From Pectinatus haikarae (lineage in GTDB: Bacteria; Bacillota; Negativicutes; Selenomonadales; Selenomonadaceae), in the NCBI RefSeq assembly GCF_030813505.1, contig NZ_JAUSUE010000002.1: 64,000 nucleotides of DNA. One strand, given 5' to 3'. Within the stretch, counting starts at the first letter, position 1; every line of letters starts with the position of its first letter. Shown in pieces: positions 1 to 8,469 of the stretch. The notes beneath the pieces were generated by a model that worked only from the letters and a program-made list of their open reading frames with translations, had not been told where the DNA came from and ran no database searches. Both the position numbers and the translations under genes were made by a program.

Positions 1-2
1 GT

Positions 3-1106
3 ATTATTCCTGGCAGTCTGGTGCTGGTTGTCGGTGATCCTGGTGTCGGCAAGTCCAGCCTTAATCTGCAGGTGTGCTCCTGTGTTTCCAAAAGCAAAAA
101 AGTTCTTTATATAACAGGTGAAGAGAGTCTGCAGCAGATACGTATGCGTGCCGAAAGAATAAATGCGCTGTCTGATACAATGAAAGTGCTCAGCGAAACA
201 GATATGGAACGTATCGGAATACATGTGGATGCGGAAAAGCCCGAGCTGCTCATAGTGGATTCTATACAGACCATTTTCCGGCCTGATGTGCAGAGTGCTC
301 CGGGCAGTGTGAGCCAGGTGCGCGAGTGTGCGGTTGAGCTTTTGCGTATAGCTAAAAGCAGAGGAATAGCAGTTTTCATAATCGGGCATGTCACCAAGGA
401 CGGAACTCTGGCTGGGCCGCGTGTTTTGGAACATATTGTTGACACCGTGCTTTATTTTGAGGGTGAACGCAATGCTCAGTATCGGATCTTACGTGCCATT
501 AAAAATCGGTTTGGCAGCACAAATGAACTGGGTTTATTTGAGATGCGTGATACAGGGCTTAAAGATGTTCCTGATGCCTCTAGCTTATTTTTATCGGAGA
601 CGGTGCTTGGTCCGGGTATTGTAATAGTTCCTACAGTCGAAGGAACACGGCCCTTGTTGGTGGAAATACAAGCCCTTGTTGCTGCGACACCTTATATTCC
701 ACCGCGGCGGACAGCCGATTCTGTGGATATCAAGCGTATACAACTGTTATTGGCTGTACTGGAAAAAAGAATAAATTTGAGTATGGGAGCTTGTGATGTT
801 TATGTCAAAGTAGCAGGCGGAATAAAAATAGATGAACCGGCTTGTGATTTGGCATTATGCATAGCACTTGCCTCAAGTTTTACTAATAAGATTGTAAAAG
901 AAAGAACCGTTGTTTTTGGCGAGGTGGGATTGACGGGTGAGGTACGGGCAGTTAACGGTGCGGATATACGCATTAAGGAGGCCTGCAAGCTCGGCTTTAA
1001 AAATATTATCATACCTCAAAAGAACATCAGCTCAATAGGTCATATGAAAAATGTATCTGTAATCGGAGTTACTACTGTAAAAGAAGCATTAAAGGCAGTA
1101 TTTTGA
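3..1106 (+). CDS. radA: DNA repair protein RadA, 5' end missing
   Basis: RadA/Sms is a RecA-like ATPase that drives branch migration and helps recombinational repair. The frame is already open at base 3, so the N-terminal zinc finger and the real start lie to the left of the window. Visible are the Walker A motif GDPGVGKS near the left edge, a Walker B-like LLIVDSIQT, and the RadA-specific KNRFG motif about 160 residues on. A C-terminal Lon-protease-like domain follows from roughly residue 240 (VYVKVAGGIKIDEPACDLA, FGEVGLTGEVRAV). In Bacillus the next gene is disA; here a PIN/TRAM gene follows instead. The stop codon sits inside a terminator hairpin. The family call is secure. Confidence 0.95.
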   Translation: MIPGSLVLVVGDPGVGKSSLNLQVCSCVSKSKKVLYITGEESLQQIRMRAERINALSDTMKVLSETDMERIGIHVDAEKPELLIVDSIQTIFRPDVQSAPGSVSQVRECAVELLRIAKSRGIAVFIIGHVTKDGTLAGPRVLEHIVDTVLYFEGERNAQYRILRAIKNRFGSTNELGLFEMRDTGLKDVPDASSLFLSETVLGPGIVIVPTVEGTRPLLVEIQALVAATPYIPPRRTADSVDIKRIQLLLAVLEKRINLSMGACDVYVKVAGGIKIDEPACDLALCIALASSFTNKIVKERTVVFGEVGLTGEVRAVNGADIRIKEACKLGFKNIIIPQKNISSIGHMKNVSVIGVTTVKEALKAVF

Positions 1107-1128
1107 AATACTGCCTTTAACTTTTTTA
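1091..1128 (+). terminator. Rho-independent terminator overlapping the radA stop codon
   Basis: There are 13-base perfect arms, AAAGGCAGTATTT (1091-1103) and AAATACTGCCTTT (1106-1118), followed by a T-rich stretch. The radA TGA (1104-1106) spans the two-base loop, so the last four radA codons form the left arm. Confidence 0.8.
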
Positions 1129-1195
1129 TAGGAACAGACGGCTTGAAAAATTTATGTTTTATGAACAGAATCAAAATACTATAAAGGCATTTATT

Positions 1196-1224
1196 TTGAC
1201 AAAAGCTTTTTCATTTAGTATTAT
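1196..1224 (+). promoter_or_regulatory. Sigma-A type promoter for the PIN/TRAM-isp operon
   Basis: TTGACA (1196-1201), a 17-base spacer and TATTAT (1219-1224) lie in the radA/PIN-TRAM gap. A start near 1231 would give a leader of about 150 bases, including the hairpin at 1319-1346. Confidence 0.7.
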
Positions 1225-1318
1225 AAGTCTATTAATTCATATATTTTATAATCCTTTTGATTTTAGTTTAGTCCTTATATTCATAATTATATCGGCATTT
1301 TTTACAGATGCCGCTCTG

Positions 1319-1353
1319 GATCCGTTCTTCGAGTAAATAACGGATCTAAATTT
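1319..1353 (+). terminator. Hairpin followed by short T-run in the leader
   Basis: GATCCGTT (1319-1326) pairs with AACGGATC (1339-1346), followed by TAAATTTTT. It lies between the promoter at 1196-1224 and the next gene, so it could be a weak attenuator. No known riboswitch class was recognised. Confidence 0.35.
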
Positions 1354-1389
1354 TTGCAATTATATTTTATTATTTTGGAGATGATGTCT

Positions 1390-2505
1390 GTGTTAGAAAA
1401 GATATTGCGTGTTTTGATAGTTCTTCTTGCTGCTATATTCGGATTGGCACTCATGCAGCTGGTCAGTCCGCTGATTGCTTTGGTGATAAGTTCTGAATAT
1501 CTCAATATCAATCTCAATGTTTTTGGTATTACTCTGGCACATTTGATAATAGGTTTGTGCGGTATAGTCGGTGGTGGAATTGTCGGTTACGTGGTTTCAC
1601 CATATTTATTGATTTTATTAAAAAGATTTTCCATGTGGGTGGAAACGCAGCTTAATAAAATGAAGATTCATGATGTTATTGCTGGAGTGTGCGGATTGGC
1701 AATTGGTCTTGTTATCGCCAATCTTTTGGGAGCTGCTTTTTCTGGAGTACCTATCGTCGGCAGTTATTTGCCTATCATATTTAGTATAGTATTGGGATAT
1801 CTGGGTATACATATAACAATAAAAAAACGTAATGAGATAGTTGCGTTATTTCCTCGTCTGTTTAGAGAACAACCAAAAGATAAAAAGAATGCAGAGGAAA
1901 AATCAGCATTAAGAACAGATTATAAATTGCTTGACACAAGTGTGATAATTGACGGACGTATTGCTGATATATGTCAGAGCGGCTTCATTGAAGGTACGCT
2001 GCTTATTCCTGTATTCGTTTTGGAAGAGCTTCAGCATATTGCTGATTCTTCTGATCTTTTAAAAAGGACTCGTGGCCGTCGCGGTCTTGACGTCTTAAAA
2101 AGGATACAGACAGAGTTTGATATGTTTGTTCAAATAGATGAACGTGATTTTGACGAAATAAGTGAAGTGGATTCCAAGCTGATCAAACTTGCTCAGGTAG
2201 CCGGCGGGAAGATTATAACTAATGATTATAATTTAAATAAGGTAGCAGATTTACAGGGAGTCTCTGTTCTAAATATCAATGAGTTGGCTAATGCGCTGAA
2301 ACCAGTGGTAATACCCGGTGAAGCTATGACTGTTACAATAGTGAAGGATGGCAAGGAACAAGGGCAGGGAGTGGCATATCTTGATGACGGTACAATGATT
2401 GTTGTTGAAGGGGGTAGGAAATATATAAATACTACTCTTCCGGTAGCAGTGACGTCAGTTTTGCAGACAGCAGCAGGTCGGATGATCTTTGCGAAACCAA
2501 AGTGA
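1390..2505 (+). CDS. PIN/TRAM-domain membrane protein (YacL family)
   Basis: This is a membrane-anchored PIN-domain putative ribonuclease of the YacL family. About 140 N-terminal residues contain four hydrophobic segments. A PIN domain starts near residue 178 (LDTSVIIDGRIADIC, with an acidic Asp) and carries conserved acidic residues further on (KLIKLAQ, ITNDYNLN). A TRAM-like RNA-binding domain occupies the last 75 residues (GEAMTVTIVKDGKEQGQGVAYL). The start is uncertain: ATG at 1381 and 1384 sit too close to the GGAG at 1377-1380, while GTG at 1390 has nine-base spacing. Gene position matches Bacillus radA-disA-yacL-ispD without disA. The molecular target is not known to me. Confidence 0.88.
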   Translation: MLEKILRVLIVLLAAIFGLALMQLVSPLIALVISSEYLNINLNVFGITLAHLIIGLCGIVGGGIVGYVVSPYLLILLKRFSMWVETQLNKMKIHDVIAGVCGLAIGLVIANLLGAAFSGVPIVGSYLPIIFSIVLGYLGIHITIKKRNEIVALFPRLFREQPKDKKNAEEKSALRTDYKLLDTSVIIDGRIADICQSGFIEGTLLIPVFVLEELQHIADSSDLLKRTRGRRGLDVLKRIQTEFDMFVQIDERDFDEISEVDSKLIKLAQVAGGKIITNDYNLNKVADLQGVSVLNINELANALKPVVIPGEAMTVTIVKDGKEQGQGVAYLDDGTMIVVEGGRKYINTTLPVAVTSVLQTAAGRMIFAKPK

Positions 2506-2589
2506 GCGGCACAATTGTTCGGAAATATAAAATCATGGAGTTTATACATTTTAGTAAAAATAGGATTTTGTTATATGATATCATGAATT

Positions 2590-2620
2590 AAATAGGCTGC
2601 GGTGATACCGCAGCCTATTT
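2590..2620 (+). terminator. Strong 14-bp hairpin between PIN/TRAM gene and ispD
   Basis: There is a perfect inverted repeat with arms AAATAGGCTGCGGT and ACCGCAGCCTATTT and a three-base loop. It ends in only TTT before AGGAAG, so it may be a partial terminator or a processing/stability element ahead of ispD. Confidence 0.55.
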
Positions 2621-2646
2621 AGGAAGCATAAGAAGGGTGATATGAA

Positions 2647-3414
2647 GTGATCACGGCTATTTTTCCGGCCGCAGGGAAGGGAAGGCGTATGGGAGCCTCT
2701 TTCAATAAAGTCTTTGCCGCTTTATCTGATAAACCAATCCTTATACATACTCTTTTGAGTTTTTCACGCTGTAATTTAGTGGATAATTTTATTATTGTGG
2801 CTGCACCGGGAGAAGTAGAACCAGTATCCAAGGTATTGAATTCTCTGCCGGGAATAAAACCTTGCAAGGTGGTGGCAGGAGGAACGGAACGTCAATACTC
2901 TGTCTATAATGGTTTGATGGAAGTTTCTGCCGATACAGATATAGTTCTTGTTCATGATGCTGCCAGACCTCTTATTACATCTGGTGTAATAAAAAATGTT
3001 ATAGATGAAGTGAAGTGTTCAGGTGCGGCTGTGGCTGCTGTCCCGGTAACAAACACGATAAAGGTGATTGGTGATGATAATACAGTCGTGAATACACCGG
3101 ACAGAAATAAATTATGGATGATGCAGACACCTCAGGGATTTAGAAAAGATTTACTGCTTGAAGCGCATGAAAGAGCCAGACTGGATAAATATTTTGGCAC
3201 TGATGATGCCAGCCTGGTCGAGCATATTGGACATCCGGTGAGGGTTGTCATGGGAGATTACAAAAATATAAAAATAACATCGCCCGACGATCTTATATAT
3301 GCGGAAGCTGTTCTTGGCAAAAAGGCTGTTTCAAAAGTGAAAAATGGAGTATCTGTTGCCATCTCCAATGCGCTTGAAGAAATGAAAGCAAAAATATTCA
3401 AAACGAGGATTTGA
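2647..3414 (+). CDS. ispD: 2-C-methyl-D-erythritol 4-phosphate cytidylyltransferase
   Basis: IspD transfers CMP from CTP to methylerythritol phosphate in the non-mevalonate isoprenoid pathway. The nucleotide-binding motif PAAGKGRRMG is near residue 8, VHDAARPL is near residue 105, and a late GTDDASLVE motif is present; all are typical of the family. The start is GTG (2647) after AAGGGTG; the ATG at 2642 is out of frame. At 255 residues it is slightly longer than usual because of a charged C-terminal tail. The stop is one base before ispF, so the two are surely cotranscribed. Confidence 0.95.
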   Translation: MITAIFPAAGKGRRMGASFNKVFAALSDKPILIHTLLSFSRCNLVDNFIIVAAPGEVEPVSKVLNSLPGIKPCKVVAGGTERQYSVYNGLMEVSADTDIVLVHDAARPLITSGVIKNVIDEVKCSGAAVAAVPVTNTIKVIGDDNTVVNTPDRNKLWMMQTPQGFRKDLLLEAHERARLDKYFGTDDASLVEHIGHPVRVVMGDYKNIKITSPDDLIYAEAVLGKKAVSKVKNGVSVAISNALEEMKAKIFKTRI

Positions 3415-3415
3415 A

Positions 3416-3904
3416 ATGATAAGAATAGGATCCGGTTATGATGTACATAGGTTAGTTGATAATCGCAGGCTGATCATAGGCGGAGTGGATATTCCTTTTG
3501 AAAAGGGATTGCTTGGTCACTCGGACGCTGATGTTTTACTGCATGCTATTGCTGACTCTTTGCTGGGAGCGGCTGCACTTGGTGATATAGGTTATCATTT
3601 TCCTGATAATGACAAAAAATATGAAGGCATTTCAAGCATGGTTCTCTTGCGCAGAGTGGGAGAACTTTTAAGAGAAGACGGATTCGCTATTTCCAATATT
3701 GATTCTACTATAGTGGCTCAGGCTCCTAAAATGGCGCCGTATATTGAAGAGATGCGCAGCAATATTGCCAATGTCTTAAAAATCGGCAAAGACCAGATCA
3801 ATGTAAAGGCAACTACGGAAGAAAAATTAGGAGTTACGGGAAAGGGTGAGGGAATATCTTCGAACGCCGTGGCACTTATTGAAACTGGCGGAAAGACGTT
3901 GTAG
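3416..3904 (+). CDS. ispF: 2-C-methyl-D-erythritol 2,4-cyclodiphosphate synthase
   Basis: IspF cyclises CDP-methylerythritol 2-phosphate with loss of CMP, two steps after IspD. It is a trimeric zinc enzyme. The metal ligands are visible in GSGYDVHRL (Asp8, His10) and GHSDADVLLHA (His42). Family motifs ALGDIGYHFPD and KATTEEKLGVTGKGEGI are intact. Its 162 residues match the family. The ATG lies one base after the ispD stop. Confidence 0.96.
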   Translation: MIRIGSGYDVHRLVDNRRLIIGGVDIPFEKGLLGHSDADVLLHAIADSLLGAAALGDIGYHFPDNDKKYEGISSMVLLRRVGELLREDGFAISNIDSTIVAQAPKMAPYIEEMRSNIANVLKIGKDQINVKATTEEKLGVTGKGEGISSNAVALIETGGKTL

Positions 3905-3962
3905 TGTAATGGTATTTCTGCTAAAATATACTGTACAAGTATTATTTGGAGGTAATAGTTAA

Positions 3963-5426
3963 ATGTCAGAACAAATCCGGGTTCGATTCGCTCCGAGCCC
4001 AACAGGTCCTTTTCATATCGGAGGGGCACGCAGTGCACTTTTTAACTGGCTGCTCGCAAGAAAGTACTCTAATGGGAAATTTGTACTGCGTGTAGAAGAC
4101 ACCGATAGAGTAAGATCAAGCAAAGAGTCGGAAGAAAATATAAAGGCATCTTTAAAATGGCTCGGTCTTGATTGGGATGAAGGTGTCGATGTAGGCGGTG
4201 AATATGGACCGTATCATCAGATGGAGCGCCTTGAACTTTACAAAAAATATGCACAGCAGCTTGTAGATGAAGGGAAAGCGTACTACTGCTATTGTACAGA
4301 AGAAGAAATTGCTGCAGAACGCGAAGCCTTGATGAAAGAAAATAAAATGCCTATTTATCAAGGGCACTGCAGACATCTTACAGCTGATCAAATAGAAAAA
4401 TATAAATCTGAAGGCAGAAAACCGACGATAAGATTTCGTACACCGGAAAATGAAACAGTTGAGTTTGATGATATGGTGCGGGGACATATGCAGTTTGACT
4501 CAAACGGAGTGGGCGATTTTGTTATTGTTAAGGCAGATGGCATTCCTGTATATAACTTTGCGGTGGTCATAGATGATGCGTTGATGAATATCACTCATGT
4601 TATAAGAGCAGAAGAACATTTATCCAATACACCGCGGCAAGTAGTGTTATATGATGCACTTGGCTTTACTGTACCTGTATTTGCCCACATTTCTCTTATA
4701 CTTGGCAAAGATCATTCGAAAATGAGCAAACGTCATGGTGCTACTTCTGTTGAACAGTATAAAAATCTGGGTTATCTGCCTGAAGCGCTAGTGAATTTTC
4801 TGGCTCTTTTGGGATGGGCACCTCAGGATGAAAAAGAAATTTTTTCCATAGATGAATTAATAAAAGCTTTTTCAATGGACCATGTAGCAAAAAATCCTGC
4901 AGTATTTGACATAGATAAATTGAATTGGCTCAATGCCCAGTATATGAAAAAATTAAGTACAAAAAAAATTACAATGATGGCTGTGCCGCATTTGTTGGAA
5001 AAAGGATATTTGAATGAACCTATAGCCGCTGATGAAATGGCAAAACTAGTGCGGTTCACTGAAATCATTCGTGACCATCTGAGCTACGGTGCACAATTTC
5101 TGGATTTTGCAGATCTTTATTTTAATGATGATATTGTTGTCGAAGATGCTGAATCTAAACAAATCCTGACTGATGAGACAGTGCCTTCCGTCATAGGTCT
5201 TTTTAAAGAAAAATTGAACGGAATCGCTGATTTTGATGCGGAGCATATACAGCCTATATTTAAACAGATAACAAAAGAATTAAAAGTAGGCGGTAAGAAA
5301 GTATATATGCCGGTGAGAATCTCTGTGACGGGTCAGATGCATGGACCGGATTTAGCGGGAATCATTGAAGTGCTCGGACGTGAAAGAGTTTTTGACCGTA
5401 TTGAAAAAGTACTGCCCGCTTTATGA
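3963..5426 (+). CDS. gltX: Glutamate--tRNA ligase
   Basis: This class I synthetase charges tRNA-Glu. The HIGH-type motif is PSPTGPFHIGGARSA near residue 10 and the KMSKS-type motif is KMSKRHGA near residue 250. A CYC...C/H cluster (about residues 100-120) could hold zinc. The C-terminal anticodon-binding domain is complete and 487 residues is normal. The start ATG follows GGAGGT (3948-3953). It sits downstream of ispF and upstream of cysE-cysS, as in Bacillus. Whether it also misacylates tRNA-Gln, as in many Firmicutes, cannot be seen. Confidence 0.96.
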   Translation: MSEQIRVRFAPSPTGPFHIGGARSALFNWLLARKYSNGKFVLRVEDTDRVRSSKESEENIKASLKWLGLDWDEGVDVGGEYGPYHQMERLELYKKYAQQLVDEGKAYYCYCTEEEIAAEREALMKENKMPIYQGHCRHLTADQIEKYKSEGRKPTIRFRTPENETVEFDDMVRGHMQFDSNGVGDFVIVKADGIPVYNFAVVIDDALMNITHVIRAEEHLSNTPRQVVLYDALGFTVPVFAHISLILGKDHSKMSKRHGATSVEQYKNLGYLPEALVNFLALLGWAPQDEKEIFSIDELIKAFSMDHVAKNPAVFDIDKLNWLNAQYMKKLSTKKITMMAVPHLLEKGYLNEPIAADEMAKLVRFTEIIRDHLSYGAQFLDFADLYFNDDIVVEDAESKQILTDETVPSVIGLFKEKLNGIADFDAEHIQPIFKQITKELKVGGKKVYMPVRISVTGQMHGPDLAGIIEVLGRERVFDRIEKVLPAL

Positions 5427-5475
5427 TTATTACGGTTTTTATATTCTGATGCGATAATGTATTTGTATGATTTTA

Positions 5476-5504
5476 TTGCTGGGCTCATTAATACGGGATA
5501 TTAT
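5476..5504 (+). promoter_or_regulatory. Candidate promoter for cysE-cysS
   Basis: TTGCTG (5476-5481), a 17-base spacer and TATTAT (5499-5504). It would give a leader of roughly 115 bases that holds the hairpins at 5557-5613. Confidence 0.5.
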
Positions 5505-5556
5505 AAAGATGGGTATTGTTAAGAAGTGATGGTAGTTTTTCATTTATTTTAGTGGA

Positions 5557-5613
5557 AACCTAAAGGTGTGTCCTAAAAACAGGTTACAGTGTTTTTTTGC
5601 ACACCTTTTTCTT
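5557..5613 (+). promoter_or_regulatory. Possible transcription attenuator in front of cysE
   Basis: A terminator-like stem AAAGGTGTG (5562-5570) / CACACCTTT (5600-5608) runs into TTTTTCTTT. An overlapping alternative stem AACCT (5557-5561) / AGGTT (5581-5585) could compete with it. Cys-type T-boxes precede cysE in Bacillus, but I find no canonical T-box core here and the leader looks too short for one. Confidence 0.4.
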
Positions 5614-5625
5614 TAGGAGAATGCT

Positions 5626-6375
5626 ATGAAATTATTGCATATATTAAAAAAAGATATTAGAGTGGTTTTTGAACGCGATCCTGCTGCCAGGAGCGTGCTG
5701 GAAGTTGTTTTATGCTATCAGGGGCTTCATGCTATTTGGTTCTATCGTATTGCTCACTGGTTTTATTGCCGTAATTTTGTACTTTTTCCTCGTCTTATAT
5801 CTAATTTTGCCCGTTTTTTAACTGGTGTTGAAATTCATCCGGGTGCTACCATTGGGCCAGGTCTTTTTATTGATCATGGTACCGGCATTGTTATAGGTGA
5901 AACTGCTGAACTTGGGCGCAATGTTACCCTGTATCAGGGGGTTACACTTGGTGGTACGGGAAAAGAAAAGGGAAAGCGTCATCCTACCATTGGCAATAAT
6001 GTAGTAGTATCCTCGGGAGCAAAGATCCTTGGCTCTTTTTCGGTCGGCGATCATGCAAAAATAGGGGCGGGGTCTGTAGTCCTTAAAGAGGTCCCGGCGT
6101 ATGCGACTGTGGTTGGTATTCCAGGGCGTGTTGTGCTGATGAAGGGAAGGCGTGTAGACAAATATACCTTAGTTGATAATGCGAAAAATCAGGCTGTTTC
6201 TGAAGCATTGAAAAAAGAACTGGCTGAAGAACTGGATGTAGATTTAGCGCATGATAAACTGCCTGATCCCGAGCTCGATATGATAAAAGGGCTTTTGGAG
6301 AAAGTTAAAAATCTCGAAGAAAAGGTAATAAATCTAGAAAAAGAAGTGAATACGAAAAATGCTAAAAGTATATAA
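5626..6375 (+). CDS. cysE: Serine O-acetyltransferase
   Basis: CysE acetylates L-serine with acetyl-CoA to give O-acetylserine, the cysteine precursor. An N-terminal helical region of about 65 residues is followed by a left-handed beta-helix of hexapeptide repeats (GVEIHPGATIGPGLFIDHG, GETAELGRNVTLYQGVTLGG). The catalytic Asp-His pair is in FIDHG, and the acetyl-CoA loop is GKEKGKRHPTIG. The last 40 residues form a charged coiled coil (LLEKVKNLEEKVINLEKEV), longer than in many homologues. SD AGGAGA (5615-5620). Its 3' end overlaps cysS by 17 bases, pointing to coupled translation. Confidence 0.95.
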   Translation: MKLLHILKKDIRVVFERDPAARSVLEVVLCYQGLHAIWFYRIAHWFYCRNFVLFPRLISNFARFLTGVEIHPGATIGPGLFIDHGTGIVIGETAELGRNVTLYQGVTLGGTGKEKGKRHPTIGNNVVVSSGAKILGSFSVGDHAKIGAGSVVLKEVPAYATVVGIPGRVVLMKGRRVDKYTLVDNAKNQAVSEALKKELAEELDVDLAHDKLPDPELDMIKGLLEKVKNLEEKVINLEKEVNTKNAKSI

Positions 6376-7789
6376 TACATTAACTAAAACAAAAGAAGAG
6401 TTTAAACCAGTCATTCCGGGGCAGGTGAGTATTTACGTCTGTGGTATAACACCGTACAATGATACTCACATTGGCAATGCCCGTCCGTTTGTTACCTGGG
6501 ATGTCATAAAACGTTTTTTCCACAAACTTGGATATAAGGTGAAACATATCCAGAATTTTACTGATGTAGATGATAAGATAATTCGCTCTGCCAATGAAAG
6601 CCGCCGCACGTGGAAGGAGGTTTCTGACAAATACATAGCAAGTTATTTTGATGTTATGGATAAGCTCAATATTGGACGAGCTGATGTATATCCGCGTGTT
6701 TCGGAAAATATGGAAGATATTATAAAAATGATCACAGGTCTTGTAGAAAAAGGTGCAGCTTATCCTCTGGATGGCGATGTTTATTTCAGCGTGGAAAAAT
6801 TTGCTGGTTACGGTAAGCTGAGCGGTCGTAAGCTTGACGATATGCAGGCGGGTGCGCGTGTCGAAATAGATAACAGAAAGCATCACCCTATGGATTTTGC
6901 CTTATGGAAGTCTGCAAAACCTGGTGAACCATCATGGGAAAGCCCGTGGGGAAAAGGCCGTCCGGGCTGGCATATTGAATGTTCTACTATGTCTTTGAAA
7001 TACTTAGGAAAAACCTTTGACTTTCATGGCGGCGGCAGTGATCTTATATTTCCGCACCATGAAAATGAGATAGCTCAGTCACAGTCCTACTGCTGTGATG
7101 AACATTCCTTTGCCAGATACTGGCTGCATAATGGTTTTATTACCATAAATCAGGAAAAAATGAGTAAATCTTTAAATAATTTCTTTACCGTGAAAGACAT
7201 TTTGGCAAAATATCCCGCAGAGGTACTTCGCTATTTCCTTGTGGCAACTCATTACCGCAGTCCGCTTGATTTCAGCGATGAACGGTTGAAGGAGGCAGAA
7301 GCAGGACTTTCCCGTCTGAGTAATGCTAAAAACACACTGAAAGAATTGTTGTCGGCGGCAGGAGCTGATTCTGACAGTGCAGCTTCTTTAGCACAGTTTG
7401 CCCAAAAAGCAAAAGAAAGTTTTTATGCTGCAATGGAGGATGATTTTAATACGGCTCTTGCGCTTGCCGATATGTTTGATCTGACAAAAAAAATAAATGT
7501 GTATTACCAGGCTGTGGCAGCAGGGGAAGTAGCTGCTGACAGGAAAAATCTGAACGAGGTTTTATCTGTCTATACGGATATGACGGATATTCTGGGGATT
7601 TTGCAGATACAGTCTGATGATGAAGGAAGCAGCCGTCTTGTTGACTCATTGATGAACATAATAATCTCAATTCGTCAGGACGCCCGGAAAGATAAAAATT
7701 GGGCCGTTGCCGATAAATTGAGAGATGAATTGAAAAAAATAGGCATTATCATTGAAGATTCGCCCACAGGGGCGCGGTGGAAAAAATAA
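6359..7789 (+). CDS. cysS: Cysteine--tRNA ligase
   Basis: This class I synthetase charges tRNA-Cys. The zinc-binding Cys is in YVCGITPYNDTHIGNARP, which also holds the HIGH motif (THIGN). Further zinc ligands are in WHIECSTMS and HHENEIAQS. The KMSKS motif is EKMSKSLNN near residue 265. The full 476-residue length includes the DALR and C-terminal helical regions. The start lies inside the cysE 3' end, and its stop overlaps the next ATG (TAATG). Confidence 0.96.
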   Translation: MLKVYNTLTKTKEEFKPVIPGQVSIYVCGITPYNDTHIGNARPFVTWDVIKRFFHKLGYKVKHIQNFTDVDDKIIRSANESRRTWKEVSDKYIASYFDVMDKLNIGRADVYPRVSENMEDIIKMITGLVEKGAAYPLDGDVYFSVEKFAGYGKLSGRKLDDMQAGARVEIDNRKHHPMDFALWKSAKPGEPSWESPWGKGRPGWHIECSTMSLKYLGKTFDFHGGGSDLIFPHHENEIAQSQSYCCDEHSFARYWLHNGFITINQEKMSKSLNNFFTVKDILAKYPAEVLRYFLVATHYRSPLDFSDERLKEAEAGLSRLSNAKNTLKELLSAAGADSDSAASLAQFAQKAKESFYAAMEDDFNTALALADMFDLTKKINVYYQAVAAGEVAADRKNLNEVLSVYTDMTDILGILQIQSDDEGSSRLVDSLMNIIISIRQDARKDKNWAVADKLRDELKKIGIIIEDSPTGARWKK

Positions 7790-8268
7790 TGCGTTTTTCT
7801 CAGTATCAATATTTGTGCAGACATATGTTTGAAACAGATGATACCGGTAATATAAGGCAGCATTATAACAGTGTTGAAGCTGAGCTGCTGCCACCGCTTG
7901 TTCTGGCTTATATAGGCGATGCATATTTTCATCTTTTTGTGCGTACCAGACTTCTTCTCTTTGAGAAAAATAAAGTTCAGGTTCTTAACGACTTTGGAGC
8001 AAAAATAGTATCGGCAGTATATCAGGCTTATGCATATAAAAATTTAAAAGAAGAGCTCACTTTACAGGAAAGGGATATCTTTCGCAGAGCCTATAATGCA
8101 AAGTCGCACGCTCCGCGTGCGGCAAGTATTGCTGATTATCATACCAGCACGGGTATTGAGGCAATTATTGGCTATCTGCAGCTGACAGATAACACGGTAC
8201 GACTGAATAAGCTGTGTGAAAGGGCATTTCAGTTAATTATAAAAAAAATAGAACAAGAATATCTCTAA
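7789..8268 (+). CDS. mrnC: Mini-ribonuclease III
   Basis: Mini-RNase III is an RNase III catalytic domain without the double-strand RNA-binding domain; in Bacillus it matures 23S rRNA. Family signatures are PLVLAYIGDAYFHLFVR (catalytic Asp) and NAKSHAPRAAS followed by GIEAIIGYL. An N-terminal extension of about 30 residues precedes the domain. The start ATG overlaps the cysS stop and has GGTGG eight bases upstream; an in-frame GTG at 7777 is possible but poorer. The neighbourhood cysS-mrnC is standard in Firmicutes. Confidence 0.93.
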   Translation: MRFSQYQYLCRHMFETDDTGNIRQHYNSVEAELLPPLVLAYIGDAYFHLFVRTRLLLFEKNKVQVLNDFGAKIVSAVYQAYAYKNLKEELTLQERDIFRRAYNAKSHAPRAASIADYHTSTGIEAIIGYLQLTDNTVRLNKLCERAFQLIIKKIEQEYL

Positions 8269-8302
8269 ATTTAAACTATGGCTTTATAAAAAATCAATAT
8301 TT

Positions 8303-8404
8303 AGCAGAGTAAGTGACTGTGCGTTAAGTGTCGGATGAACGGGGAGTTGTCATTCGGACGAAAAGCTTTTAAGCTTGCGGTACATTCATTGCATCCCGCT
8401 GCTG
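8303..8404 (+). ncRNA. Tetrahydrofolate (THF-I) riboswitch
   Basis: The sequence matches the folate riboswitch consensus as I remember it. GAGTAAGTGA near the 5' end is followed by GCGTTAAGTG, an internal arm CGGATGAACGGG, then ACGAAAAGCTTTTAAGC, GCGGTA and ATTGCATCCCGCTGC. The closing stem is AGCAG (8303-8307) with CTGCT (8399-8403). It sits directly before folT, the expected target. Confidence 0.88.
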
Positions 8405-8413
8405 CATCAAAAG

Positions 8414-8469
8414 AAAAACATCTTGATATGCAGTGACGTCATGCTAAAACATATGGAGGTGTTTTTTTT
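8414..8469 (+). terminator. Expression-platform hairpin that hides the folT SD
   Basis: AAAAACATCT (8414-8423) can pair, with one G-T wobble, with AGGTGTTTTT (8457-8466). A run of eight T follows (8462-8469). The right arm contains the GGAGGT SD, and the TTG start (8468) overlaps the end of the T-run, so one structure could block both transcription and translation of folT. Confidence 0.55.

Noticed and set aside
1154..1336. 60-residue hydrophobic frame between radA and the PIN/TRAM gene
   Set aside because: It runs over a consensus promoter (1196-1224) and into a hairpin, and has no SD.
5540..5570. T-box core in front of cysE
   Set aside because: AGTGGAAACC resembles but does not match the core GGTGGNACC, and there is no room for stem I after the promoter.
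8375..8467. Longer ATG start for folT
   Set aside because: It would translate the end of the THF riboswitch and the SD; TTG 8468 has ideal spacing.
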